From the NCBI GenBank assembly GCA_012026855.1, contig VEOV01000289.1:1-5665 (forward strand): a stretch of DNA of 5,665 bases, read 5' to 3'. The notes under the pieces were generated by a model. The model was not told where the DNA came from. It saw only the letters and a program-made list of their open reading frames with translations, and ran no database searches. The position numbers were made by a program, and so were the translations under genes. The number at the start of each line of letters is the position of its first letter. Within the stretch, counting starts at the first letter, position 1. The stretch is from Geobacter sp. Its GTDB lineage: Bacteria; Desulfobacterota; Desulfuromonadia; Geobacterales; DSM-12255. Of this stretch, positions 1 through 5,236 are shown one piece after another.

Positions 1-1363
1 CTTCAGAAACCCCCGGTACTCCGAAGGAATCAATAATCAGTGGGCCGCCGTTGGTAGTCAGCGGGTATTCGGTTATGATGCCGCCGGTAGTTTTTTTCAG
101 GGCGGTTACATTAAGCCCGGCTGTGGCAGAGAGTGAAATTCTCAGGTTTATCGGTACTGACGAATTTGTCGGCTGAAACTTGTAGTATCCAAAGGAATAA
201 GCAGGTAGGGTCGCAGTCGGCAGTGGGGAAGATGCAGTGTTTACGGGAAAGTTTGTATATGTTGCATTGATTGCCAGCGGTACGTTGTAGAGTAGTGACA
301 ATTCGTTGGTGTGAGAAGTCCAGTCCTGCTTATAGAGCCGTTTGGCAAAGAGTGAAAATTCGTTGCTGAAGCTGCTCGACTGATCATTCAAGCTGCTGTT
401 GATAACCGGTATCATCTGGATGTCGTTGCCGTTAGATGATGTGTTGCGCAGTTTCTCCCAAATTAACCTGATTGAAGAAGTGTTGTGATTCTCTGCAATA
501 AGGCGATTAAAAATCCACCGACCGTACCCCCCCCCGGTATATATTGAAACTGGTGTATTCAGGCTCGTTGTCGGTGATAGCAGGTAGTCGCTGGAGTAAG
601 TATATAGCTGATTAACCGTGTCGTAGGCTTCATCCTCCATCCAGGTCGAAGTTGCTTCGGCATACCATGACTCGAAAAAATAGTTGTAGAAGTACTGAAT
701 GGCATGATGAAATTCATGGGCTGCTGTTATCTGCAGGCCGGGGAGGCCATTGTAGGGATGATAGAGACTGTCTGAAAAATCGTTGTCAATGGTTATATAG
801 CTTGAAGCTGATTGGCCGGTCAAAATGACAAAATTATTGCTATCAGTAACAGGGTCGGTGAAACCAAAAGCCCCCCTGTTGGCAAGCTGCTGCAGGTAAA
901 CATGATACGGTGTTGCAGGCGGGGAGTACCCCATGCCGCTTGGGGTAGCCTCCTTGGCATAAACCTCTTCAAATGTATCGGCAACTTTCTGTACCCAGCT
1001 TGCAACGGTATATGGTGCCACCGGATTCGGTAGATCACTGCCGGTGGTTGCATAGTGAATAATGAAATGTCCCCCTGAGGACGAGGCTGTGCTTTCGCCG
1101 AGCAGTACAGGCTTTGAAAGGTATTTTGACAGAGTCTTCTGTGTGCTGTTCTCAAGTTTATTCCAGTCGTTTCTGACAGCTTTTCTGACCGGCATGTCGC
1201 ATTTGCGCAGTTGTGGTGCAGACGCACTTTTCAGAACTGCTTTCGTAGCGGTCGGAACGCTTTCGCCGAACTGTTCGAGATAGTAGTTGTCCAGTTCGGC
1301 GGCGTAGGAGAATCCGGCTGCTAACAGGTATAAAGTTAAAGCTGTTGCTGTGAATTTTCGCAT
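1..1363 (-). CDS. Secreted HEXXH zinc metalloprotease, C-terminus beyond the window
   Basis: The frame is open from ATG at 1363 to the left edge, giving 454 residues without a stop. Residues 1-21 form a signal peptide (basic MRK, hydrophobic TALTLYLLAAGF, likely cut after SYA), so the protein should be exported. The zinc site is visible: HEFHH at residues 216-220 (H216, E217, H220) followed by WYAEATSTWMED at 233-244, where E236 is the likely third ligand. This is a gluzincin-like layout. From memory the pattern resembles the MXAN_6640-type putative metalloproteases of Myxococcota and relatives. About 200 residues follow the site, and the last 70 look like a beta-rich domain. The ATG overlaps the lipoprotein stop by one base (TGATG), and AAAAAGGA lies about 10 bases upstream, so it is probably translated by coupling. 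A G9 run encodes G277-G279. Protease identity is well supported; substrate and exact family are not. Confidence 0.85.
   Translation of the reverse strand, partial: MRKFTATALTLYLLAAGFSYAAELDNYYLEQFGESVPTATKAVLKSASAPQLRKCDMPVRKAVRNDWNKLENSTQKTLSKYLSKPVLLGESTASSSGGHFIIHYATTGSDLPNPVAPYTVASWVQKVADTFEEVYAKEATPSGMGYSPPATPYHVYLQQLANRGAFGFTDPVTDSNNFVILTGQSASSYITIDNDFSDSLYHPYNGLPGLQITAAHEFHHAIQYFYNYFFESWYAEATSTWMEDEAYDTVNQLYTYSSDYLLSPTTSLNTPVSIYTGGGYGRWIFNRLIAENHNTSSIRLIWEKLRNTSSNGNDIQMIPVINSSLNDQSSSFSNEFSLFAKRLYKQDWTSHTNELSLLYNVPLAINATYTNFPVNTASSPLPTATLPAYSFGYYKFQPTNSSVPINLRISLSATAGLNVTALKKTTGGIITEYPLTTNGGPLIIDSFGVPGVSE
527..535 (-). repeat. G9 homopolymer tract inside the metalloprotease gene
   Basis: Nine consecutive C on the plus strand (nine G in the coding strand) encode Gly277-Gly279 in the sequence YTGGGYGRW. 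With nine bases the frame stays open. With ten G the frame reaches TAA at 509-507 after about six codons. With eight G it reaches TAA at 465-463. Either change would keep the zinc site but remove the C-terminal part. Long G runs are known slippage sites. Confidence 0.9.
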
Positions 1364-1860
1364 CAGTCAGCCATCCTTTTTCCGCCCCTAATCGGAATCA
1401 ATGTGGTCTCTCCCTGGCGTATTTTCCCAGTGACCTTCATGCCGCGGCAGTAGAATTCGTAGTCGCCCGGATAGAGGGCGTCGGTAAAGTAGCCGTTCTC
1501 ATCTGTTCTTGAGACAAAAACACCTTCGCCGACCAGCTTCATGGTGATCTGTTCGTCCGGCAAAGGGGTGATCATGTTCTGATTGGCGATTTTACCGCCA
1601 CTGGTCTGCAGGTAGCAGATGCCGGCAACTGCGCCGGTGCCTTTGGGGAGCTTGATATTGGCTGCTGCCTGCGGTGAGTCCTGGCCGCTGTAGGGAAAGA
1701 ATCCCGGGCGGACCCATAGGGCCTTCGACGGGGCATCCATGGAGGGTTGAAAGCCGGTGCCGTTGAACAGGTATGGGGTCCATGCAGTCGCATTACTGCT
1801 GCAGGAGAAAATCAGGGGGGTGAGCATGAGCAGAAGAGCAGTTTTTGCAGACTGTTTCAT
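1363..1860 (-). CDS. Predicted lipoprotein with carboxypeptidase-regulatory-like domain
   Basis: The product has 165 residues. The N-terminus is a lipoprotein signal: basic start (MKQSAK), hydrophobic stretch to residue 18, and a lipobox-like LIFS before C20, followed by SSN. Serine at +2 would favour the outer membrane by the usual proteobacterial rule. Residues 76-160 look like a small beta-sandwich of the carboxypeptidase regulatory-like type: an opening GAVAGICYL strand, then SRTDENGYFTDALYPGDYEFYC, then a closing strand IRQGETTLIPI. The pattern TD-x-x-G-x-F...L-x-x-G-x-Y is typical of these folds. C82 and C138 could form a disulfide. The start is supported by GGAGAGG two bases upstream (minus strand 1869-1863) and by an ATGA overlap with the nucleosidase gene. 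The next gene starts on its stop codon (TGATG). I do not recognise a specific function; a surface-anchored partner of the neighbouring protease is possible but only inferred. Confidence 0.8.
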   Translation of the reverse strand: MKQSAKTALLLMLTPLIFSCSSNATAWTPYLFNGTGFQPSMDAPSKALWVRPGFFPYSGQDSPQAAANIKLPKGTGAVAGICYLQTSGGKIANQNMITPLPDEQITMKLVGEGVFVSRTDENGYFTDALYPGDYEFYCRGMKVTGKIRQGETTLIPIRGGKRMAD

Positions 1861-2582
1861 AACCTCTCCAGAACGGTGACAAGCGTTGTTGCCAAAGTTT
1901 TGCCGGCGATTCTTGCGCCTTTTGCCAGAGTAAACAGCTGGCGCAGGAAAGATGGCCTGCTGATAACTGCGGAAATTACTGCCGGCAGCCTGATGTTGAA
2001 GTCTTGATCGGCTACGGCCCGGAAAAGCAGGCTGGGATCGGTGTCAAGCCCATCGCTTACGGCCCTGACAGCGATGAATGGTATGCCGTATTCTTTGCAG
2101 ACAGCGGCAACGGCATAACTCTCCATGTCAACCACTGCAGTTGTCAGGGATGGAAACGATTTCAGGAACTCGCTTTTGCCCAGGATGCTGTCAGCAGAGA
2201 TGAAGTCAGCAGCGGCGAATCCCTTTAGCGCTGAGTCGTTCAAGGATGCGCCAACTGTAATGGTTTGTCCCGGCACGCCCTTGTCAAGTATATGAATTGT
2301 ATTGGCGGTAACGATATCACCGACCTGCAGGTCGGCAGTCAGTGCCCCACAAAAGCCGCCGTTTATAACATAGTCCGGCTTTATGTTTAAAAAGGCAGCT
2401 GTTGCTGCCCTTGTTGCATTTTCACGGCCAATGCCCGATTCGATAATAGTAATACTGTGCTTTGCTGAAGCAGCTTGCCATGACTTGAAGCCGGCAACTT
2501 TGCAGCAGCCCTTTTGAGGGAACTTTGCCAGCAGCTGTCTGGTCTCCTGGGGGATTGCACAGATTATGCAGATATTACCCAT
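1857..2582 (-). CDS. Nucleosidase / purine phosphorylase superfamily protein (MTA/SAH nucleosidase-like)
   Basis: The product has 241 residues and belongs to the PNP/UDP phosphorylase superfamily of cytosolic enzymes that cleave the N-glycosidic bond of nucleosides. Visible motifs follow the order in E. coli MTA/SAH nucleosidase: AIPQE at 9-13 (E13 matches catalytic Glu12), SGIGRENAT at 49-57, NGGFCGAL at 74-81, VGDIV at 87-91, VDMES at 151-155 (matching the ribose-binding VDME), and VRAVSD at 172-177 (D177 matches catalytic Asp197). The last 60 residues are longer than in MTA/SAH nucleosidase and include a basic helical stretch (RPSFLRQLFTLAKGARIAGKTL), which recalls hopanoid-associated phosphorylase HpnG. 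Futalosine hydrolase (MqnB) is another option. No hopanoid or menaquinone genes lie nearby, so the substrate is open. ATG 2582 is the only reasonable start, because an in-frame TAG lies four codons upstream. The Shine-Dalgarno sequence is weak. It is the first gene of the leftward operon. Confidence 0.85.
   Translation of the reverse strand: MGNICIICAIPQETRQLLAKFPQKGCCKVAGFKSWQAASAKHSITIIESGIGRENATRAATAAFLNIKPDYVINGGFCGALTADLQVGDIVTANTIHILDKGVPGQTITVGASLNDSALKGFAAADFISADSILGKSEFLKSFPSLTTAVVDMESYAVAAVCKEYGIPFIAVRAVSDGLDTDPSLLFRAVADQDFNIRLPAVISAVISRPSFLRQLFTLAKGARIAGKTLATTLVTVLERL
1863..1869 (-). promoter_or_regulatory. Ribosome binding site of the lipoprotein gene
   Basis: GGAGAGG on the minus strand lies two bases before ATG 1860, within the last codons of the nucleosidase gene. 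It supports this start and shows that the lipoprotein can be initiated in its own right as well as by coupling. Confidence 0.6.
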
Positions 2583-2641
2583 GGATTTACTCTAGCAGAG
2601 AGGTAAACAAAGGGCAATCGGGAAGCAGAAACCACATTAGT

Positions 2642-2659
2642 TTTTTGTCTTGACAAAAA
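2642..2659. repeat. Perfect 8-bp inverted repeat over the -35 box (possible operator)
   Basis: TTTTTGTC (2642-2649) and GACAAAAA (2652-2659) are perfect inverted repeats separated by TT. The right arm contains most of the TTGACA -35 box of the ffh promoter. A dimeric regulator binding here would block the ffh promoter and could also affect the divergent operon. The repeat is seen directly; the operator role is inferred, and AT-rich arms can arise by chance near promoters. Confidence 0.4.
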
Positions 2660-2679
2660 TAGCTGTACTCCTTTATAGT
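2650..2679 (+). promoter_or_regulatory. Sigma70-type promoter for the ffh operon
   Basis: TTGACA at 2650-2655 is a perfect -35 box. TATAGT at 2674-2679 matches the -10 consensus at five of six positions, with an 18-bp spacer. Transcription would start near 2686, giving a leader of about 60 bases before ffh. It is the best promoter in the window. I found no equally good promoter for the divergent nucleosidase operon in the same intergenic region. Confidence 0.75.
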
Positions 2680-2681
2680 TG

Positions 2682-2695
2682 CCCCTTTACAGGGG
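2682..2695 (+). repeat. Small hairpin CCCCT-TTAC-AGGGG at the ffh transcription start
   Basis: A 5-bp GC-rich stem with a four-base loop sits on or just after the predicted transcription start. The same arms occur again at 5208-5221 with a different loop. There is no U tract after it, so it is not a terminator. It may be a 5' stability hairpin if the transcript starts a few bases earlier than predicted; otherwise it has no clear meaning. Confidence 0.3.
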
Positions 2696-2748
2696 TATGT
2701 CTGCCCAGACTGCCGTTGTTCTGAATCCCGGGTAGTGATGGCAGGTTG

Positions 2749-4068
2749 ATGTTTCAGAATCTCTCCGATAAGCTTGAACTGGTCTTTAAAAAACTCCGCG
2801 GTCAGGGGGTTATGACAGAAGACAATATCAAGGACGCACTGCGCGAGGTGCGCCTTGTGCTTCTTGAGGCCGATGTAAACTTCAAGGTTGTCAAAGATTT
2901 TGTTGAGAGGGTTCGCCAGCGTGCTGTCGGTACCGAGGTTCTCAAGAGTCTCTCTCCCGGCCAGCAGGTTGTCAAGATAGTTCATGATGAGCTTGTTGCT
3001 CTCATGGGGGGAGGAGAGGATAACTCTCTGAACCTGGCGGTCAAACCTCCGGTGCCGATCATGATGGTCGGGCTACAGGGGGCAGGCAAGACAACTTCCT
3101 GCGGCAAGCTTGCCAGGTTCCTCAGGTCAGGTAAGAGGCGCCCTCTGCTGGTGCCTGCCGACGTGTACCGGCCGGCGGCTATTGATCAGCTGAAAACCCT
3201 TGGGGCTCAGCTGAATATAGAAGTGTTCGGCTCCAATCCGAGTCAGGATCCGGTTGATATCTGCAGTGCTGCTCTGCGCTACGCTGAGCTGAACGGCCTT
3301 GATACAGTCATCCTGGATACTGCCGGTCGTCACCAGATCGATGACTTCCTGATGAACGAACTGGTTCGCATCAGGGACGTTGTACAACCCCAGGAGATCC
3401 TGTTCGTTGCCGACGCAATGACCGGCCAGGAGGCGGTGAATGTTGCCTCCGGTTTCAACGACCGTCTCGGCATAACAGGGGTTATTCTTACCAAGCTTGA
3501 CGGTGATGCCAAAGGGGGCGCGGCCCTCTCCATTAAGGCGGTAACCGGCAAACCGGTCAAATTCGTCGGTCTTGGCGAGAAGCTGGACGCCCTTGAAGTT
3601 TTCCATGCCGACCGGCTGGTGTCGCGCATCCTCGGCATTGGGGATGTGCTTACCCTTGTGGAGAAAGCTCATTCTGTCGTTGATGAGGGTGAGGCGAAGC
3701 GGCTTCAGGAGAAACTCAAGAAGAACAAGTTCGACCTTGAGGATTTCAGAAGTCAGTTGCAGCAGGTCAAGAAGCTCGGTTCACTGGACTCCATCATGGG
3801 GATGATCCCAGGCATGGGGAAGGTTATGAAGCAGATGGAAGGGATGGCCCCGCCCGAGAAGGAGATGAAGCGGATCGAGGCGATCATCAACTCCATGACC
3901 ATGAAGGAGCGGGCCAACCATACCATTATCAACGGCAGCAGGCGTTTGCGCATCGCCAAGGGGAGCGGTACTTCCGTCCAGGAAGTGAACCAGCTTCTCA
4001 AGCGTTTCGTCGATGCTCAACGGATGATGCAACAGCTGCAGAAGATGGGGCCGATGGGGCTGATGTAA
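2749..4068 (+). CDS. ffh: Signal recognition particle GTPase Ffh (SRP54), apparently missing its C-terminal tail
   Basis: Ffh binds 4.5S RNA and signal sequences of nascent membrane proteins and docks with FtsY. With ATG 2749 the product has 439 residues. The N domain covers about 1-90. The G domain has P-loop GLQGAGKTT (108-116), ADVYRPAAI (137-145), DTAGR (190-194) and TKLDGDAKGG (248-257). The Met-rich M domain starts near 300 and carries the RNA-binding part around NSMTMKERA (381-389) and SRRLRIAKGSG (398-408). DTAGR is followed by HQIDD where E. coli has LHVDE. ATG 2749 gives the family-typical MFQNLSDKL; TTG 2746 would add one residue. GGCAGG at 2740-2745 is only three bases from the ATG, so initiation may be modest. 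The TAA at 4066-4068 cuts the usual Met/Gly-rich end, which continues in frame to 4116. First gene of the rightward operon. Confidence 0.97.
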   Translation: MFQNLSDKLELVFKKLRGQGVMTEDNIKDALREVRLVLLEADVNFKVVKDFVERVRQRAVGTEVLKSLSPGQQVVKIVHDELVALMGGGEDNSLNLAVKPPVPIMMVGLQGAGKTTSCGKLARFLRSGKRRPLLVPADVYRPAAIDQLKTLGAQLNIEVFGSNPSQDPVDICSAALRYAELNGLDTVILDTAGRHQIDDFLMNELVRIRDVVQPQEILFVADAMTGQEAVNVASGFNDRLGITGVILTKLDGDAKGGAALSIKAVTGKPVKFVGLGEKLDALEVFHADRLVSRILGIGDVLTLVEKAHSVVDEGEAKRLQEKLKKNKFDLEDFRSQLQQVKKLGSLDSIMGMIPGMGKVMKQMEGMAPPEKEMKRIEAIINSMTMKERANHTIINGSRRLRIAKGSGTSVQEVNQLLKRFVDAQRMMQQLQKMGPMGLM

Positions 4069-4116
4069 GGCATGAAGGGTATGAAAGGGATGGGCAGAGG
4101 GATGCTCCCCTTTTAG
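4069..4116 (+). pseudogene. In-frame remnant of the Ffh C-terminal tail after a premature TAA
   Basis: Directly after the ffh TAA the same frame reads GMKGMKGMGRGMLPF and then TAG (4114-4116). This Met/Lys/Gly-rich composition is the normal style of the last residues of bacterial Ffh, for example the MKGMMPPGF-like end of the E. coli protein. With the stop replaced by one sense codon (for example AAA, one base away) the protein would be 455 residues, close to the usual 450. A coding past is therefore likely. The alternatives are a sequencing error at 4066 or stop-codon readthrough. The stretch has no start signal of its own that looks functional. Confidence 0.7.
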
Positions 4117-4156
4117 GTTTAAACATATATCGAAGCGGTTTTACCGTACGAAAATC

Positions 4157-4162
4157 AGGAGG
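4157..4162 (+). promoter_or_regulatory. Strong ribosome binding site of rpsP
   Basis: AGGAGG lies five bases before ATG 4168. It is the strongest Shine-Dalgarno sequence in the window, as expected for a ribosomal protein that must be made in far larger amounts than Ffh from the same transcript. The remaining gap sequence, 4117-4156, shows no clear promoter or terminator. Confidence 0.85.
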
Positions 4163-4167
4163 AACAA

Positions 4168-4434
4168 ATGGCTGTAAAAATCAGACTGGCACGTGCAGGC
4201 GCAAAAAAGAAACCTTTCTATCAGGTTGTTATTGCTGATGAGCGTGCAAGAAGAGACGGCAGATTCATCGCCAATGTTGGCACATACGATCCAAATCAGA
4301 ATCCGGCACAGTTCAAAATTGACGAGGCGAAAGCTCTCGAATGGCTCGGCAAGGGTGTTCAGCCGACCGACACCGTGCGTCAGCTGCTCAAAAACGCAGG
4401 TGTATGGGCCAAGTTCAACGCAAAAGCTGCCTGA
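4168..4434 (+). CDS. rpsP: 30S ribosomal protein bS16
   Basis: The product has 88 residues, close to the usual 80-90 for bS16, which binds 16S rRNA in the 30S body and helps its assembly. The N-terminus MAVKIRLARAGAKKKPFYQVVIADERARRDGR is shown by its family hallmarks: VKIRLAR at 3-9, KKPFYQVV at 14-21, ADERARRDGRFI at 23-34, then the GTYDP turn at 38-42 and a C-terminal WLGKGVQPTDTV (59-70) segment. The start is fixed by AGGAGG five bases upstream. It lies 51 bases beyond the ffh tail remnant and 53 bases before khpA, the gene order rpsP-khpA-rimM-trmD being the standard non-gammaproteobacterial one. Nothing odd is seen in it. Confidence 0.98.
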   Translation: MAVKIRLARAGAKKKPFYQVVIADERARRDGRFIANVGTYDPNQNPAQFKIDEAKALEWLGKGVQPTDTVRQLLKNAGVWAKFNAKAA

Positions 4435-4447
4435 TTGACTCATAAAA

Positions 4448-4459
4448 CCGGCACGCCGG
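4448..4459 (+). repeat. Short GC inverted repeat between rpsP and khpA
   Basis: CCGGC-AC-GCCGG is a perfect 5-bp inverted repeat in the 53-base gap. A two-base loop cannot form fully, so the RNA stem would be four pairs. There is no U tract, so it is not an intrinsic terminator. It could be a processing or stability element that lowers downstream expression relative to rpsP, but this is weak. Confidence 0.3.
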
Positions 4460-4474
4460 ATATTCCAGCGATAC

Positions 4475-4480
4475 AGAGGA
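4475..4480 (+). promoter_or_regulatory. Ribosome binding site of khpA
   Basis: AGAGGA lies seven bases before ATG 4488 and fixes the start of the KH protein. Confidence 0.7.
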
Positions 4481-4487
4481 TACCGAC

Positions 4488-4718
4488 ATGAGACAGCTAG
4501 TAGAGACGATTGCCAAAGCGCTTGTTGATGACCCTTCACAGGTAAAAGCCACTGAAGAGATGGAAGAAGATACTACCGTCATCAAGCTTACTGTCGCAAA
4601 AGAGGATATGGGGCGTATTATCGGTAAGGAGGGGCGGACTGCAAAAGCTGTTCGTACTCTGTTGAATGCTGTTTCGACCAAGGATAACAAGAAGGCCATC
4701 CTCAAGATTGTCGAGTAA
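4488..4718 (+). CDS. khpA: KH-domain RNA-binding protein KhpA (YlqC family)
   Basis: The product has 76 residues, the usual size of KhpA. It consists of a single KH domain with the RNA-binding loop GKEG at 46-49 inside GRIIGKEGRTAKAVRTLL (43-59). The KH core is seen as a beta strand TTVIKLTVA (29-37), then helix-GXXG-helix, then a final strand KKAILKIVE (68-76). In other bacteria KhpA pairs with KhpB (Jag/EloR) and acts as a cytosolic RNA chaperone or post-transcriptional regulator; khpB is not in this window. The gene sits between rpsP and rimM as in Firmicutes and deltaproteobacteria, and its stop overlaps the rimM start by one base (TAATG), indicating coupled translation. Confidence 0.95.
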   Translation: MRQLVETIAKALVDDPSQVKATEEMEEDTTVIKLTVAKEDMGRIIGKEGRTAKAVRTLLNAVSTKDNKKAILKIVE

Positions 4719-5236
4719 TGACTGGAACTGACCTGATTCTGCTGGGCAAGGTAGCGGCAACTCACGGCATTAAAGGTCAGTTGAGGATTGTCCCTTATTC
4801 GGGCTCCGGTGAAACGTTTCTCTATCTGAAGTCCGTACTGCTGCGCAATGCTTCCGGCAAGTCGGTGGAGCATGACATTGCGGCTGTTTCGTCCCATGGA
4901 CGTAAGGTTCTGGTTGCTCTCAAGGGGTATACTGATATTAATCAGGTTATCCCTTTTGTAGGTTCTGAAGTTCTGATAAAGCGTGCACAGCTCCCTCCGG
5001 TGGAAGAGGGTGAGTTTTACTGGCATGACCTGATCGGTATGCAGGTTGTGACCGATACCGGCAGGAGCCTCGGCATCCTGGAAAGTATCATCGAAACCGG
5101 CAGCAATGATGTTTATGTGGTCACATCAGGGAAAGAGGAAATCCTCATCCCGGCGCTGGAGGATGTGGTTGTTTCAATAGATGTGGCCGCAAAGAAAATG
5201 ACAGTAACCCCTGTAGAGGGGCTTTTTGATCTATGA
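4718..5236 (+). CDS. rimM: Ribosome maturation factor RimM
   Basis: The product has 172 residues, matching the family (about 165-185). RimM binds ribosomal protein uS19 and assists maturation of the 30S head. The N-terminal RimM barrel is marked by LLGKVAATHGIKGQLRI (8-24). The PRC-barrel begins with GEFYWHDLIGMQV (98-110) and continues with GSNDVYVV (128-135) and ILIPA (142-146), ending in the common VEGLFDL tail (166-172). The aromatic pair in EFYWHDL is the segment involved in uS19 binding in studied homologues. The start overlaps the khpA stop (TAATG). The stop overlaps the trmD start (ATGA), so the three genes are translationally coupled. A small hairpin lies in its last codons at 5208-5221. 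Confidence 0.97.
   Translation: MTGTDLILLGKVAATHGIKGQLRIVPYSGSGETFLYLKSVLLRNASGKSVEHDIAAVSSHGRKVLVALKGYTDINQVIPFVGSEVLIKRAQLPPVEEGEFYWHDLIGMQVVTDTGRSLGILESIIETGSNDVYVVTSGKEEILIPALEDVVVSIDVAAKKMTVTPVEGLFDL
5208..5221 (+). promoter_or_regulatory. Hairpin CCCCT-GTAG-AGGGG over the trmD ribosome binding region
   Basis: A 5-bp GC-rich stem with a GTAG loop lies in the last codons of rimM. Its right arm, AGGGG, is the only Shine-Dalgarno-like sequence upstream of trmD (12 bases before ATG 5233). The stem would hide it until ribosomes finishing rimM open the structure. CTTTTT follows the stem, giving a faint terminator look, but five pairs are too few for a convincing one. Function is inferred. Confidence 0.4.

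Noticed and set aside
820..1227. 135-codon minus-strand frame and overlapping plus-strand frames at 812-1283
   Set aside because: They overlap the metalloprotease gene, whose frame has a signal peptide and HEXXH site. The alternative products are low-complexity and lack family features.
2583..2680. A promoter for the leftward operon, for example TTGTCA inside the dyad or TTGCCC with TAGAGT near the start
   Set aside because: The first has no -10 box at a workable distance, and the second matches poorly and leaves almost no leader. The true promoter cannot be assigned by eye.
2746..2748. TTG as the ffh start
   Set aside because: ATG at 2749 directly follows in the same frame and gives the family-typical N-terminus MFxNLSD; the TTG would add just one residue and has no better ribosome binding site.
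3127..3672. 181-codon open frame on the minus strand inside ffh
   Set aside because: It lies fully opposite the well-supported GTPase domain of ffh, has no ribosome binding site of note, and its protein has no recognisable motif. It is a shadow of ffh codon structure.
4415..5026. 203-codon minus-strand frame opposite khpA and rimM
   Set aside because: It covers two clear family members on the plus strand and has no motif or start signal of its own.
5208..5227. Possible intrinsic terminator (CCCCT stem, then CTTTTT) before trmD
   Set aside because: The stem has only five pairs, it is inside the rimM coding region, and trmD starts five bases later in an ATGA overlap. Termination here would make little sense.
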